Source: Desulfobaculum xiamenense (GTDB lineage: Bacteria; Desulfobacterota; Desulfovibrionia; Desulfovibrionales; Desulfovibrionaceae). Taken from it: a stretch of 64,000 nt of DNA. Shown here in pieces: positions 26,459 to 35,206 of the stretch (the first letter of the stretch is position 1; every line of letters starts with the position of its first letter). The stretch covers positions 372,001 to 436,000 of the forward strand of contig NZ_JAATJA010000002.1 of assembly GCF_011927665.1 (NCBI RefSeq), read 5' to 3'. The notes beneath the pieces are model-generated. The model searched no databases. It was not told the origin of the DNA and saw nothing but the letters and a program-made list of their open reading frames with translations. The position numbers and the translations under genes are program-made.

Positions 26459-26778
26459 TATGCATCGACCGGCCGTCGATGTCTGCAAGTGTGATTTTCG
26501 CTGTCCGTGTCGCACGGCCGCATCGCTGCCGAGGGCGCTTTCGGCATTGCCTGCGGGACGTTGACGCCGTCGCGTCGCGCCGAATTTTCCCGTTTAACCA
26601 ACGTCTGGTCCCACGTCGTGCATGACCGTCCGCTCGGCATGCTCACGCGGGGCTTGCCGCACGGCCTCTTCGCTGGTAGGAACTGCGTGCAACGCGCGCG
26701 CAGGGGCCGCACAATCAGCGCCATTCGATCAATCCATCCCCGCCCGCCGCGCGCAAATCCAATTCCGGAGATCATCCC
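26459..26778. other. Gene-free stretch before ychF
   Basis: No convincing gene is seen in these 320 bases. There is a short palindrome ATCGAC/GTCGAT just after the upstream stop. A TTGACG box near 26560 lacks a good -10 partner at normal spacing. It may hold the ychF promoter. No repeat copy or terminator with a T-run was found. Confidence 0.4.
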
Positions 26779-27879
26779 ATGGGACTGAGCATAGGTATCG
26801 TCGGCTTGCCTAACGTGGGCAAGTCCACCCTTTTCAATGCGTTGACCAAGGCCCAGAACGCCGAAAGCGCGAACTATCCCTTCTGCACCATCGAGCCGAA
26901 CAAGGCCGTGGTTCCGGTTCCCGATCCGCGCCTCGACAAGCTCTCCGAGCTGGTGCACCCCCAGCGCGTGCTCCACGCCACCGTGGACTTCATTGACATC
27001 GCCGGTCTGGTGAAGGGTGCCAGCCGTGGCGAGGGTCTTGGCAACAAGTTTCTCGCCAACATCCGCGAGGCCGATGCCATCCTGCACGTGGTGCGCTGCT
27101 TCGAGAACGATGACGTGGTGCATGTGGACGGCTCCGTCGATCCCATTCGCGACATCGAGGTCATCGAGGCCGAGCTGGTCATGGCCGATACCCAGACCCT
27201 CGAAAATCGCCTCGACCGCATGCGCAAGCAGCTCAAGGGCGATAAGAAGCTTCAGGCCAAGGTGGACTGCTGCGCCGCGCTGCTCGAACACATGAGCGCC
27301 ATCCGCCCCGCATCCAGCTTCCCCGGCCGCGACAACGACGCCTGCCGCGAACTCATGCGCGAACTCCAGCTCATCACCGACAAGAACATCATCTACTGCT
27401 GCAACGTGGACGATGACGCGCTGGTCGATGACAACGAATTCGTCACCCGCGTGCGCGAATACGCCGCGCAGTCCGGCTCCGGCGTGGTCAAGATCAACGC
27501 GCGCATGGAGGAGGAGCTTGTGGGCATGGAGGACGAGGAGTACCGCGAATTCCTTGAATCCTACGGCGTGAGCGAGAGCGGTCTCGACCTTATCATCCGC
27601 TCCGGATATGCCACCCTCGGCCTTATCAGCTACTTCACCGCCGGCGTGAAGGAAGTGCGCGCATGGACCATCCATGAGGGCGACACCGCGCCCAAGGCCG
27701 CGGGCGTCATTCATACCGATTTCGAACGCGGCTTCATCCGCGCCGAGGTCATCGGCTACGACGACTACGTGGCCAATGGCACCGAGGCCGCCTGCCGCGC
27801 CAAGGGCGTGCTGCGCGTGGAAGGCAAGGAATACGTCGTCCACGACGGCGACGTCATGCACTTCCTGTTCAACGTCTAA
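26779..27879 (+). CDS. ychF: Redox-regulated ATPase YchF (Obg family)
   Basis: The 366-residue protein is a universally conserved P-loop NTPase that binds ribosomes and prefers ATP. The P-loop is GIVGLPNVGKSTLFNAL. Further motifs are DIAGLVKGASRGEGLGNKFL (G3 region), a helical coiled-coil insertion about residues 130-200, and the C-terminal TGS domain (ARTFTIH-like RAWTIHEGDTAPKAAGVIH, then FERGFIRAEVIGYDDY). Length is standard. It is followed after 30 bases by the trmJ-type methyltransferase gene, probably in one transcript. Confidence 0.95.
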   Translation: MGLSIGIVGLPNVGKSTLFNALTKAQNAESANYPFCTIEPNKAVVPVPDPRLDKLSELVHPQRVLHATVDFIDIAGLVKGASRGEGLGNKFLANIREADAILHVVRCFENDDVVHVDGSVDPIRDIEVIEAELVMADTQTLENRLDRMRKQLKGDKKLQAKVDCCAALLEHMSAIRPASSFPGRDNDACRELMRELQLITDKNIIYCCNVDDDALVDDNEFVTRVREYAAQSGSGVVKINARMEEELVGMEDEEYREFLESYGVSESGLDLIIRSGYATLGLISYFTAGVKEVRAWTIHEGDTAPKAAGVIHTDFERGFIRAEVIGYDDYVANGTEAACRAKGVLRVEGKEYVVHDGDVMHFLFNV

Positions 27880-27909
27880 GGTCGCCTCCGCGCGGCTCGG
27901 AGATTCCGG

Positions 27910-28668
27910 ATGCTCGACAATTTGACCATCGTCCTCTTCCACCCCAAGTTCCCCGAGAACGTGGGCAGTGCCGCGCGCGCCTGCGCCAATATGGGCTGTC
28001 CGAACCTCGTGGTCGTCTCCCCGAGGAACTGGGACATGGGCCGCGCCGGCGCACTGGCCACGCCCAAGGGCGAGGACATTCTGCGTTCCATGCGCGTGGT
28101 GGACGATCTGCCCACGGCGCTTGCCGGATTCCAGCACGTCTACGGCACCACCGCCCGCACTGGCGGCTGGCGCAAGGGCCTGTGGACGCCGTCGCGCGCC
28201 GCCTCGGAAATGGTCGCCCAGATGCAGGGCGCGAGCCGCGTGGCCGTCGTCTTCGGTCCCGAGGATCGCGGCCTCACCAACGAGGAGACCGAAATCTGCG
28301 GACGGCTCCTCACCATCCCCACCTCGCCAGAGGCCAGCTCGCTGAACCTCGCGCAGGCCGTGCTGGTGGTCCTCTACGAGTGCTTCAAGCACTCCGTGGA
28401 GAATCCCGAGGCCGAGGACGCACCGGCTCCCACCCCCGTGACCTCGAACCTCGCCACCCATGAGGAGATGGAACTGCTCTTCGCCAATCTCAAGGACACG
28501 CTCGCGGCCATCGACTACCTGAAGGACGAGAACACGGACTACTGGATGCTGCCCGTGCGGCGCTTCCTCCAGCGTGCGCCTTTCCGCCGCAGCGAGTTCA
28601 ACATGCTTATGGGCATCTGCCGTCAGGTGAAGTGGGTCGCCGATAAGGCCTCCCGCTCGGACGGCTGA
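27910..28668 (+). CDS. TrmJ-type tRNA/rRNA 2'-O-methyltransferase (SPOUT)
   Basis: The 252-residue SPOUT enzyme has VLFHPKFPENVGSAARAC at the start and the SAM-binding knot motifs VAVVFGPEDRGLTNEE and TIPTSPEASSLNLAQAVLVVLYE. These are typical of TrmJ, which methylates tRNA position 32. The C-terminal helical extension (about 170-252) is also TrmJ-like. The exact RNA target is inferred from the family. It ends in a strong terminator. Confidence 0.87.
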   Translation: MLDNLTIVLFHPKFPENVGSAARACANMGCPNLVVVSPRNWDMGRAGALATPKGEDILRSMRVVDDLPTALAGFQHVYGTTARTGGWRKGLWTPSRAASEMVAQMQGASRVAVVFGPEDRGLTNEETEICGRLLTIPTSPEASSLNLAQAVLVVLYECFKHSVENPEAEDAPAPTPVTSNLATHEEMELLFANLKDTLAAIDYLKDENTDYWMLPVRRFLQRAPFRRSEFNMLMGICRQVKWVADKASRSDG

Positions 28669-28689
28669 ACCGCCACTCCCATGACGACG

Positions 28690-28724
28690 AAAGGGGCGCT
28701 CTTCTCAAAGAGTGCCCCTTTTTT
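28690..28724 (+). terminator. Intrinsic terminator after the trmJ-type gene
   Basis: Stem AAGGGGCGCTCTT / AAGAGTGCCCCTT, loop CTCA, then TTTTTT in total. It is close to the converging AMMECR1 gene and may act on both strands. Confidence 0.92.
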
Positions 28725-28763
28725 GCGTCGTGCGCCCTGTGTGTGGCGTTTTCGTCATCCAGG

Positions 28764-29321
28764 CTAGAAGACCTCCGCCTCGAACCAGAATATCTGCGCA
28801 CCTGGCTCCTGCCACGAATCCGGCGGCAGGCCCGCCTTGTGGCAGGTCTGCTTCAGGAACGTCTCGCGGTCCCAGCCCCATTCCACTGGCACCTGCGGCA
28901 GCAGCAAGCCAGAGTGGCCCCTGTGGCTGATGAGCAGTCCATGGCGGCCCACCGTCACCAACTCCGGGTTCGGGCACACAGTCAACTGGCTCAGGATTGA
29001 AATCTCGATCTCCACGCGCCCAAACTCCTCGGCCGTGAGCGGCGAAAAGCGTGGGTCGCCGAAGGCCGCCTCCTGCGCCATGGCGTGCACCGTGGTCCAC
29101 AGCGGCCTGTCGCCGATGACGCGCCCGATGCAGCCGCGAAGCTGCCCGCCGAGGGTCAGCGTCACGAACGCTCCGAACGTCTCCAACAGGCGTGGCGTCG
29201 GCGGCTCCCCGGCGGGCTCGGCACGGCCCGTCTCCAGACGGCTGGCGATGGCGCGCCGCACAAGGCCCTTCAGGGCGGTCTTCTCTTCGTCCGTCAGCGT
29301 GAAACTGAACCTTTCGGGCAT
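28764..29321 (-). CDS. AMMECR1 domain protein (AmmeMemoRadiSam system protein A)
   Basis: The 185-residue protein is a complete AMMECR1 domain, with the signature GGQLRGCIGRVIGDRPLW and AAFGDPRFSPLTAEEFGRVEIEISILS. In bacteria it is often linked to a Memo protein and a radical SAM protein; neither partner is present here. Biochemical function is not established. It is transcribed alone on the minus strand. Repeat D lies about 150 bases upstream of its start. Confidence 0.9.
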   Translation of the reverse strand: MPERFSFTLTDEEKTALKGLVRRAIASRLETGRAEPAGEPPTPRLLETFGAFVTLTLGGQLRGCIGRVIGDRPLWTTVHAMAQEAAFGDPRFSPLTAEEFGRVEIEISILSQLTVCPNPELVTVGRHGLLISHRGHSGLLLPQVPVEWGWDRETFLKQTCHKAGLPPDSWQEPGAQIFWFEAEVF

Positions 29322-29469
29322 TGGCGGCCTCCATCCGATGCGTGATGCGTTGCGATACCCGTAGAATACGTCCCACCAACGTCGCGCGCAAGGGTGCGGT
29401 GGGCTGGGGCGCGGCGCTGGGGGGGAGTGGCTGTAGGGGCAGTGGGCGGTTGGGGCGCAGTGGGCGGGG

Positions 29470-29642
29470 CGTATCGTTCGTTGACGGGTGCAAGACGTAG
29501 GCTCCGCCGGCCAAGGGGCCGCTGGCCCCTTGGAGCCCCGATATGTGATAACCGTGGGGGCCTTTGGCGTGGCGTGCGGCTTTGCGCGACGAAGCCCTAG
29601 TGAGGATTGTCAAGGGGAGGGCTTGACCGAGGTCCGGGGCAG
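29470..29642 (-). repeat. Structured intergenic repeat, copy D (decayed)
   Basis: Reverse-oriented and shorter than the others. The edge (CGTATCGTTCGTTGACGGGT) and the CCAAGGGGCC-GCT-GGCCCCTTGG arms are intact. The GTCAAG/CTTGAC hairpin is reduced to six base pairs (29609-29627), and the CCGGGGC hairpin and left edge are lost. It borders the AT-rich island. Confidence 0.85.
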
Positions 29643-29719
29643 CGGGGAGTGGGATGGATGCAAGCCGTAGAGTTTTGTCGATGGATTCGAGATGAATGGA
29701 GGCGGCTTGAAATGTGGCT

Positions 29720-29756
29720 CATCCAGATGCCATTGGATGACAATGGCATCTGGATG
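29720..29756. repeat. Perfect 16-bp inverted repeat
   Basis: Arms CATCCAGATGCCATTG and CAATGGCATCTGGATG flank a 5-base loop (GATGA). There is no T-run on either side. It lies 11 bases past the stop of the minus-strand membrane-protein gene and may stabilise or end its transcript. Confidence 0.8.
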
Positions 29757-29766
29757 ACGGTGTATT

Positions 29767-30231
29767 TTAGGCGTGCTGGGGGGCTTCAGACATGATCTGA
29801 TGCTTTCTGTAAACGTTTTCCATGTCGTTGATGCAGTAGTTGATATAAAAGATATTGAAGATGCAGGTGTAGAATCTGTTCATGGGCAAGTCGAGCTTGA
29901 GCTCATGCAGCGCGTACTCTTGGATTTGAGTCTTCATCTTGAATGCTGCGGTAATGTACAAAACGAAGTTGCCGAGACCAAGCAAGCCCGAAATTCCGAT
30001 CATCAGTTCGTTTGTGGGGTCGGAGGAGAAAACTCCGCACAGGCCAGCACAAACAGCGATCCAGATAATGAGCAGATCGTTAACGCCGGTGATTTTTGTA
30101 ATCTTGTTGATGATAGGAGCTTTTCTGTAAAGCCACATGATAGGGAAAATGCCGCCAGTGGCAGCGGCGAGAAGAACAAGGTTCCATGTTTTTGTGGCGA
30201 CTTCATTTTTCAGTGTGTGAATTTCAGCCAT
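29767..30231 (-). CDS. Small membrane protein (DUF4234-like), in AT-rich island
   Basis: The 154-residue protein has three hydrophobic helices: about residues 14-36 (LVLLAAATGGIFPIMWLY), 52-70 (LLIIWIAVCAGLCGVF) and 78-98. The overall look, with a Trp/Tyr-rich first turn and a C-terminal YCINDMENVYRKH, recalls DUF4234 membrane proteins; this is tentative. The ATG at 30231 is six bases after GGGAGG, while the ATG at 30237 touches it. Base composition is clearly AT-richer than all neighbours, which suggests recent acquisition. Confidence 0.6.
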   Translation of the reverse strand: MAEIHTLKNEVATKTWNLVLLAAATGGIFPIMWLYRKAPIINKITKITGVNDLLIIWIAVCAGLCGVFSSDPTNELMIGISGLLGLGNFVLYITAAFKMKTQIQEYALHELKLDLPMNRFYTCIFNIFYINYCINDMENVYRKHQIMSEAPQHA

Positions 30232-30717
30232 TTTCATCCTCCCTTAATGTTGGTAAAAATATGTGTACCGTTATACGCGCCGCCAATGTGGATAATGTTC
30301 CTATATATAGAAGTCAATAAGCTGTTGCTATTTTCGCAGATACGGATAGTGGCTTTGGATGTCTGATTTGTAAAAATAGCATCCACCTATAACGAAAGCG
30401 ATATCGGCGTTGGGCTTTAATGAATCAAGCATTGGTTGTGTACAGTTCGACGGCATAAGGCAAGAAAGATTAGTATATGATTGGGGTAGGTGGGGGATGT
30501 TTGAGAGTATATGCCTTATGAGGCGTTTATGTGAATATTACACTATTCTCAGTTCAGCTATTAATCCGAGTTTTAAGGAGTTTCTTGCGCATCAATATAT
30601 GGTTTTGACTTTGCAGTAGGTGTATACTGTGCCGTATGGATTTGAAATGAGCGGTCACGAGCTCAAATGTAGATTTGTAGAGGGATATGTTCGGCGTGCC
30701 GGGTGTGACGGCATGCG
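30232..30717. other. AT-rich gene-free stretch
   Basis: This stretch is much richer in A and T than the rest of the window. It contains the ribosome site of the minus-strand membrane gene, several TATA-like runs (for example CTATATATAG near 30301) that could be its promoter, and only short open frames. I see no convincing gene; a 69-codon frame from 30410 would need a TTG start without a ribosome site. Confidence 0.5.
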
Positions 30718-30758
30718 AAAACGGCCCGGTTCGTCGTGTGACGAATCGGGCCGTTTTT
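30718..30758. terminator. Bidirectional terminator downstream of sppA
   Basis: A long stem (AAAACGGCCCGGTTCGTC / GACGAATCGGGCCGTTTT, one mismatch, loop GTGT) has T-runs on both strands. It ends the minus-strand rpsA-sppA unit and marks the end of the AT-rich island. Confidence 0.92.
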
Positions 30759-30780
30759 CGCAGGTCGTTATGAGACGGGC

Positions 30781-31668
30781 CTAGTGGATAACGAGGCCGG
30801 GGTTCAGGCCTTCGGAGGTGATGTTGATATTGATGGACGAGGTGAGGATGTCGCGCAGCCAGCCGGATTTCTTTTCGGGGGCCTCGACGAGGGGGACCTT
30901 TTCGGTGATCTCGCAGAGCTTCTTGAGTTCTTCGATGGCCTCTTCCATACCGCCGAGCGTGTCCACGAGGCCGAGTTCCAGCGCCTGACGCCCGGTGAGG
31001 GCGCGGCCGTCGGCTATGGCGCGTACGGCGTCGATGTCCATTTCGCGGCCTTTGGCCACGGCCTCGACGAACTGTTCGTGCATGTCGTTGACGATGCCCA
31101 TGAGGTACTCGCGTTCCTTCTGGGTCATGGGACGGAAGGGCGATCCGGCACCCTTGAGGGCGCCGCTGGTGAGGCTTTGACGCTTCACGCCGATCTTATC
31201 CATGAGTTCCTGGAGGTTAGAGAGTTCCATGATGACGCCGATGGACCCGGTGAGTGTGGACGGGTTGGCGACGATGAGGTCGGCCGGGGCGGCGGCGTAG
31301 TAGCCACCGGAGGCGGCGACGGTGCTCATGGACACGACCACGGGCTTTGCCTGTGCGAGGCGCTCCACGGCGCGTGCGATCTCCTGCGAGGGCGCGACAG
31401 CGCCGCCGGGGGAATTGATGCGCAACAGCACGCCGCGGATGGATTCGTCCTCACGCAGGGTCCGAATCCAGTCCGTGGTTTCCTCGGAGTCGGTAATCAT
31501 CCCTTCGATGCGGACGAGGCCGAGGCGGGTATCGGAGGAGAACCCGTCGTCGGAGAAGCCGATGCGAAAAGCGGCCGTGACCCCCGCAAAGAGGATCACG
31601 GCCGCGACGATCAGCGTAAGTCCGAAGATGAAGGGATGCTTCTGAGAGAAGCTACTTCCTTTCTGCAT
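30781..31668 (-). CDS. sppA: Signal peptide peptidase SppA
   Basis: The 295-residue short-form SppA is a membrane-anchored serine-lysine protease that degrades cleaved signal peptides. One N-terminal helix spans about residues 13-34. Ser120 (STVAASGGYYAAA) and Lys172 (TSGALKGAGSPFRPM) are 52 residues apart, the same spacing as the catalytic pair in the Bacillus enzyme. INSPGG is also present. Its start overlaps the end of rpsA by 17 bases, so the two are probably translated together. Confidence 0.93.
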   Translation of the reverse strand: MQKGSSFSQKHPFIFGLTLIVAAVILFAGVTAAFRIGFSDDGFSSDTRLGLVRIEGMITDSEETTDWIRTLREDESIRGVLLRINSPGGAVAPSQEIARAVERLAQAKPVVVSMSTVAASGGYYAAAPADLIVANPSTLTGSIGVIMELSNLQELMDKIGVKRQSLTSGALKGAGSPFRPMTQKEREYLMGIVNDMHEQFVEAVAKGREMDIDAVRAIADGRALTGRQALELGLVDTLGGMEEAIEELKKLCEITEKVPLVEAPEKKSGWLRDILTSSININITSEGLNPGLVIH

Positions 31669-33385
31669 CCTCGATTTCAGCCCTCAGCAGATCACCAAGG
31701 TTGGTGCCTGCGGCTTCGCCGGTAGAGGCGCGGAACTCCTTGGGAGCCTTGCGATCCTCTTCGACCTTCAGCTGCTTGATGGACAGGCCGAGGCGACGCT
31801 CGTCAGCGGAGACGTGGATGACCTTGGCCTGGATGGACACGCCTTCCTTGAACAGCTCGGAGGGAGACTTGACCTTCTTGCGGCTGATTTCGGACACGTG
31901 GACGAGACCCTCGATGCCTTCCTCGACCTCGACGAAGAGACCGAAGTCGGTGATGTTGGTCACCACGCCCTCGACAATGGTGCCGATGGGGTAGCGATCG
32001 GGGACCATGAGCCACGGATCCTCGGTGAGCTGCTTGACGCCGAGGGTAAACTTCTCGGCTTCCTTGTCGACGGTCAGGACCTTGGCCTGAACGGTGTCGC
32101 CGACCTTGTACAGCTCGTTGGGGTGACGGATCTTCTTGGTCCAGGAGATGTCGGACACGTGAATCAGGCCGTCGATGCCGTCCTCGATGCCGATGAACAT
32201 ACCGAACTCGGTGATGTTCTTGATGGTGCCCTCAAGGATGGTGCCCTCGGGGTACTTCTCGGCCACGAGATCCCAAGGATTGGGGCTGACCTGCTTCATG
32301 CCAAGAGAGATGCGCTTCTTGTCGGGATCGACACCCAGGATGACCACTTCGACTTCGTCGCCGGTGTGGACCATCTGGGAGGGGTGGCGCAGCTTGCGGG
32401 TCCAAGACATCTCGGAGATGTGCACCAGGCCCTCGACGCCCTCTTCCAGCTCCACGAACGCGCCGTAGTCCACCAGATTGGTGATGCGGCCGCTGAAACG
32501 CTTGCCTTCGGGGTACTTGGCGTCGATGCTCTCCCACGGATCGGGAACGAGCTGCTTCATGCCAAGGGAAACCTTGTGGTTGTCCTTGTCGAAGTTGAGG
32601 ACCTTCAGCTCAAGCTCGTCACCAAGGGAGACCATCTCCTTGGGATGCTTGATGCGGCGCCAGGACATATCGGTGATATGCAGCAGACCGTCGAGACCGC
32701 CGAGGTCCACGAACACGCCGTACTCGGTGATGTTCTTGACCTTGCCCTTGACCACCTGACCCTCGTCCAGGGTGCCAAGAAGCTCCTGGCGCTTGGACTC
32801 GCGCTCCTCCTCGAGGAGAACACGGCGGGACACGATGACGTTCGAGCGGCGGCGATTGATCTTGAGAATGCGGAAATCGTATTCCTGATCCACCAGCGCG
32901 TCCATGTCGGGCACGGGGCGCAGATCGACGTGGGAGCCGGGGAGGAAGGCTTCGATGCCACCGAGGTCGACCGTGTAACCGCCCTTGATGCGGCGCACGA
33001 TGCGGCCCTTGATGGTGTTGTCCTTCTCCTGGATCTCTTCGATGGAATCGAAGAGCTGCATGCGCTTGGCCTTCTCCCGGGAGAGGATGATGGTGCCTTC
33101 GGACTCGTTCTTGCGAACAACGTAGACGTCCACCTTGTCGCCCACGGAGACGGTGACTTTGCCGTCAGCGCTGAGGAACTCGGAAACCGGGATCTGTCCC
33201 TCGGACTTGAAGTTCACGTCAACGAGGACATGCTCCTCGCCAACCTTGACAACTTCGCCGGGGACGATGCTGCCCTCATCCAGATCGCCGGAATTGGCGC
33301 TGGGAAGGTAGTTTTCCAGAGCATCCTCAAAGCTGACTTCGTCGGCAGACAGGATGTTTTCCATTTCTTCGGTCGTTGCTACCAT
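31652..33385 (-). CDS. rpsA: 30S ribosomal protein S1
   Basis: The 577-residue protein has six S1/OB repeats, the typical layout of long bacterial S1. The first two repeats (about residues 38-200) bind the ribosome. Repeats 3-6 are clear from recurring VxNITDFGxFVxxxxGIxGLxH-like units, for example VFVDLGGLDGLLHITDMSW. It recruits mRNA to the 30S subunit. The ATG follows GGAGGT. Co-transcription and overlap with sppA is an unusual pairing. Confidence 0.97.
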   Translation of the reverse strand: MVATTEEMENILSADEVSFEDALENYLPSANSGDLDEGSIVPGEVVKVGEEHVLVDVNFKSEGQIPVSEFLSADGKVTVSVGDKVDVYVVRKNESEGTIILSREKAKRMQLFDSIEEIQEKDNTIKGRIVRRIKGGYTVDLGGIEAFLPGSHVDLRPVPDMDALVDQEYDFRILKINRRRSNVIVSRRVLLEEERESKRQELLGTLDEGQVVKGKVKNITEYGVFVDLGGLDGLLHITDMSWRRIKHPKEMVSLGDELELKVLNFDKDNHKVSLGMKQLVPDPWESIDAKYPEGKRFSGRITNLVDYGAFVELEEGVEGLVHISEMSWTRKLRHPSQMVHTGDEVEVVILGVDPDKKRISLGMKQVSPNPWDLVAEKYPEGTILEGTIKNITEFGMFIGIEDGIDGLIHVSDISWTKKIRHPNELYKVGDTVQAKVLTVDKEAEKFTLGVKQLTEDPWLMVPDRYPIGTIVEGVVTNITDFGLFVEVEEGIEGLVHVSEISRKKVKSPSELFKEGVSIQAKVIHVSADERRLGLSIKQLKVEEDRKAPKEFRASTGEAAGTNLGDLLRAEIEDAERK

Positions 33386-33731
33386 GTGTTACCTCCAACA
33401 ACAATAATCCGGGCTACGTATCAGACCCACGTCCGCCTTGCAAGCCAAATATTTTTGCGGCTTCGGCGTTCTCCGCTCGTGGGCGGTTTGCCCATGCCGG
33501 AGGAAAGGTCCGTGTCGGATCGTCGTCTTGAATGTATAGGTGATCCATCGCAGTGCGTCCACACGGCAATGCTGTTTCATGCAAAAATGCGTGTCCGTCG
33601 CTTTGTCCGCTGCCGAAACAGGATTGATTTGCCGCGTGCGCGTGTGCTGATGTTTTTGGAAAAATCGTGTGAACCCCGCCGTGCAGGCGTTTTCCGTCGG
33701 ACGTCGTGCGCGGGGTTCCCCGCAGGACTCG
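33386..33731. other. Intergenic stretch between rpsA and rimO
   Basis: These 346 bases hold no convincing gene. A minus-strand -10-like TATACA (33533-33538) lies about 150 bases upstream of rpsA; its -35 is poor. A 9-bp inverted repeat (GAACCCCGC 33671-33679 / GCGGGGTTC 33710-33718) followed on the minus strand by TTTTT is a possible rimO terminator. Confidence 0.35.
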
Positions 33732-35033
33732 TCAGGCCAGCGCCACCAGATCGTAGTCCTGCGCTTCCTCGATGTTGGCGCGGACCATGGCGCCCGGTGC
33801 CACTCCGGGGCCGGAGACGTAGGTCACGCCGTCCACCTCGGGGGCCTGGAACCATGTGCGCCCCACATGCAGGCCGGGCCACTCCGGATGCACCGCATCC
33901 ACCAGCACGTCCTGCACGGTGCCCGCGTGCTCGGCGAGTAGTTCCGCGCTGATCTCGCGCTGCACTTCCATGAGCCGGGCGCGCCGCTCCTCGATGACCT
34001 CGGCGGGCACCTTGTCCGCAAGCTCGTGGGCGCGGGTGCCTTCCTCGTCGCAGAAGCCGAACACGCCCAGATGCGTGAAGCGGGCCTCGCGCACGAAATC
34101 GACCAGCGCGTCGAAGTGCGCGTCCGTCTCTCCGGGGTAGCCGACGATGATCGAGGTGCGAAGCGCCGCCTCCGGGAAGCGCGAGCGAACGCGCTCCAGC
34201 GCGATGCGCGGGTCGCGCGCGAAGGGGCGGCCCATGCTCTTCAGAATGTCCGGATGGGCGTGCTGGAGCGGGATGTCGAAATAGGGGACAAGCGGCGATC
34301 CGGCCTGGCGCATGAAGTCCAGAAGTCCGTCGGTGAGGCCGCCGGGATAGAGATACATCGGGCGCAGCCAGCGCAGGCCGTCGATGGGGAGCAGGCGTTC
34401 GAGCAGCGGCACCAGTCCGTCCTTCTCGCCCCGGTCCATGCCGTAGGCCGTGAGGTCCTGCGCCACGAGGACCAGCTCGGGCACGCCTGCGGCCACCAGT
34501 TCGCGGGCCTCGCGTTCGATGACGTCCAGCGGGCGGCTGACCAGCCTGCCGCGCAGATTGGGGATGGTGCAGAAGGAACAGGCGTGGTTGCAGCCCTCGC
34601 TGACCTTCAGGTAGGCGAAGCTCGGCCCGGTGGAAAGCGCGCGCTCGAAGGGCTCTGGGATGTGCGGCTCGCGACCCAGCGCCTCGGCGATGGCCTCGGG
34701 CCAGCGGTCCGCTTCGAGGGTCTTGAGCCAGAGGTCAACCTCGGGAATCTCCGGAATCAGTTCGTCGCGGTAACGGCTGACGAGGCAGCCGGTCACGGCG
34801 AGGACCGGACGCGGTTCGAGATCGGCGATTTCCTCGGCAAGCCCGATGATGGTCTCGACGGATTCCTGCACTGCGGGCGCGATGAAGCCGCAGGTGTTGA
34901 CGAGGACCACGTCGGCCTCCTCGGGCGAGTCCACGGGGATGAAGGCCGGCTCGAAGCAGGCAAGCATGCGCTCGGTATCGACCCTGTTCTTGGGGCAGCC
35001 GAGGCTGACGGAATAGATGCGTACGGGATTCAT
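33732..35033 (-). CDS. rimO: Ribosomal protein S12 methylthiotransferase RimO
   Basis: The 433-residue enzyme adds a methylthio group to an aspartate of ribosomal protein S12. The N-terminal UPF0004 domain has SLGCPKNRVDTE, VLVNTCGFI and AVTGCLV, giving the cysteines of the auxiliary cluster. The radical SAM cysteines are in SEGCNHACSFCTIPNLRG. A TRAM domain ends the protein. RimO rather than MiaB fits the LGCPKN and LKVSEGCNH context and length. It lies in the same direction as rpsA-sppA but is separated by 346 bases. Confidence 0.95.
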   Translation of the reverse strand: MNPVRIYSVSLGCPKNRVDTERMLACFEPAFIPVDSPEEADVVLVNTCGFIAPAVQESVETIIGLAEEIADLEPRPVLAVTGCLVSRYRDELIPEIPEVDLWLKTLEADRWPEAIAEALGREPHIPEPFERALSTGPSFAYLKVSEGCNHACSFCTIPNLRGRLVSRPLDVIEREARELVAAGVPELVLVAQDLTAYGMDRGEKDGLVPLLERLLPIDGLRWLRPMYLYPGGLTDGLLDFMRQAGSPLVPYFDIPLQHAHPDILKSMGRPFARDPRIALERVRSRFPEAALRTSIIVGYPGETDAHFDALVDFVREARFTHLGVFGFCDEEGTRAHELADKVPAEVIEERRARLMEVQREISAELLAEHAGTVQDVLVDAVHPEWPGLHVGRTWFQAPEVDGVTYVSGPGVAPGAMVRANIEEAQDYDLVALA

Positions 35034-35102
35034 GGATGACCTCTTGGTGGGATGGGCGGCGCTGCGGCATGCGAGCGTCTCCGCCGGGGGTCGTTACCCT
35101 AC

Positions 35103-35131
35103 TTGAAGTTGGCTTACAAGCCGGGTACAAG
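35103..35131 (+). promoter_or_regulatory. Possible sigma-70 promoter of the histidine kinase gene
   Basis: TTGAAG and TACAAG, 17 bases apart, lie 75 bases before the start. Each box matches four of six consensus positions. Confidence 0.4.
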
Positions 35132-35206
35132 CAGAGGATGATCCCCGTCCCGACCCATCCGGCCTGCAACATGCCGAAAAGGCGCGGCATCGAATAGGAA
35201 GACGCA

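Noticed and set aside
30410-30619. 69-codon frame in the AT-rich island
   Set aside because: It needs a TTG start without a ribosome site and resembles no protein; stops are simply rare in one frame here.
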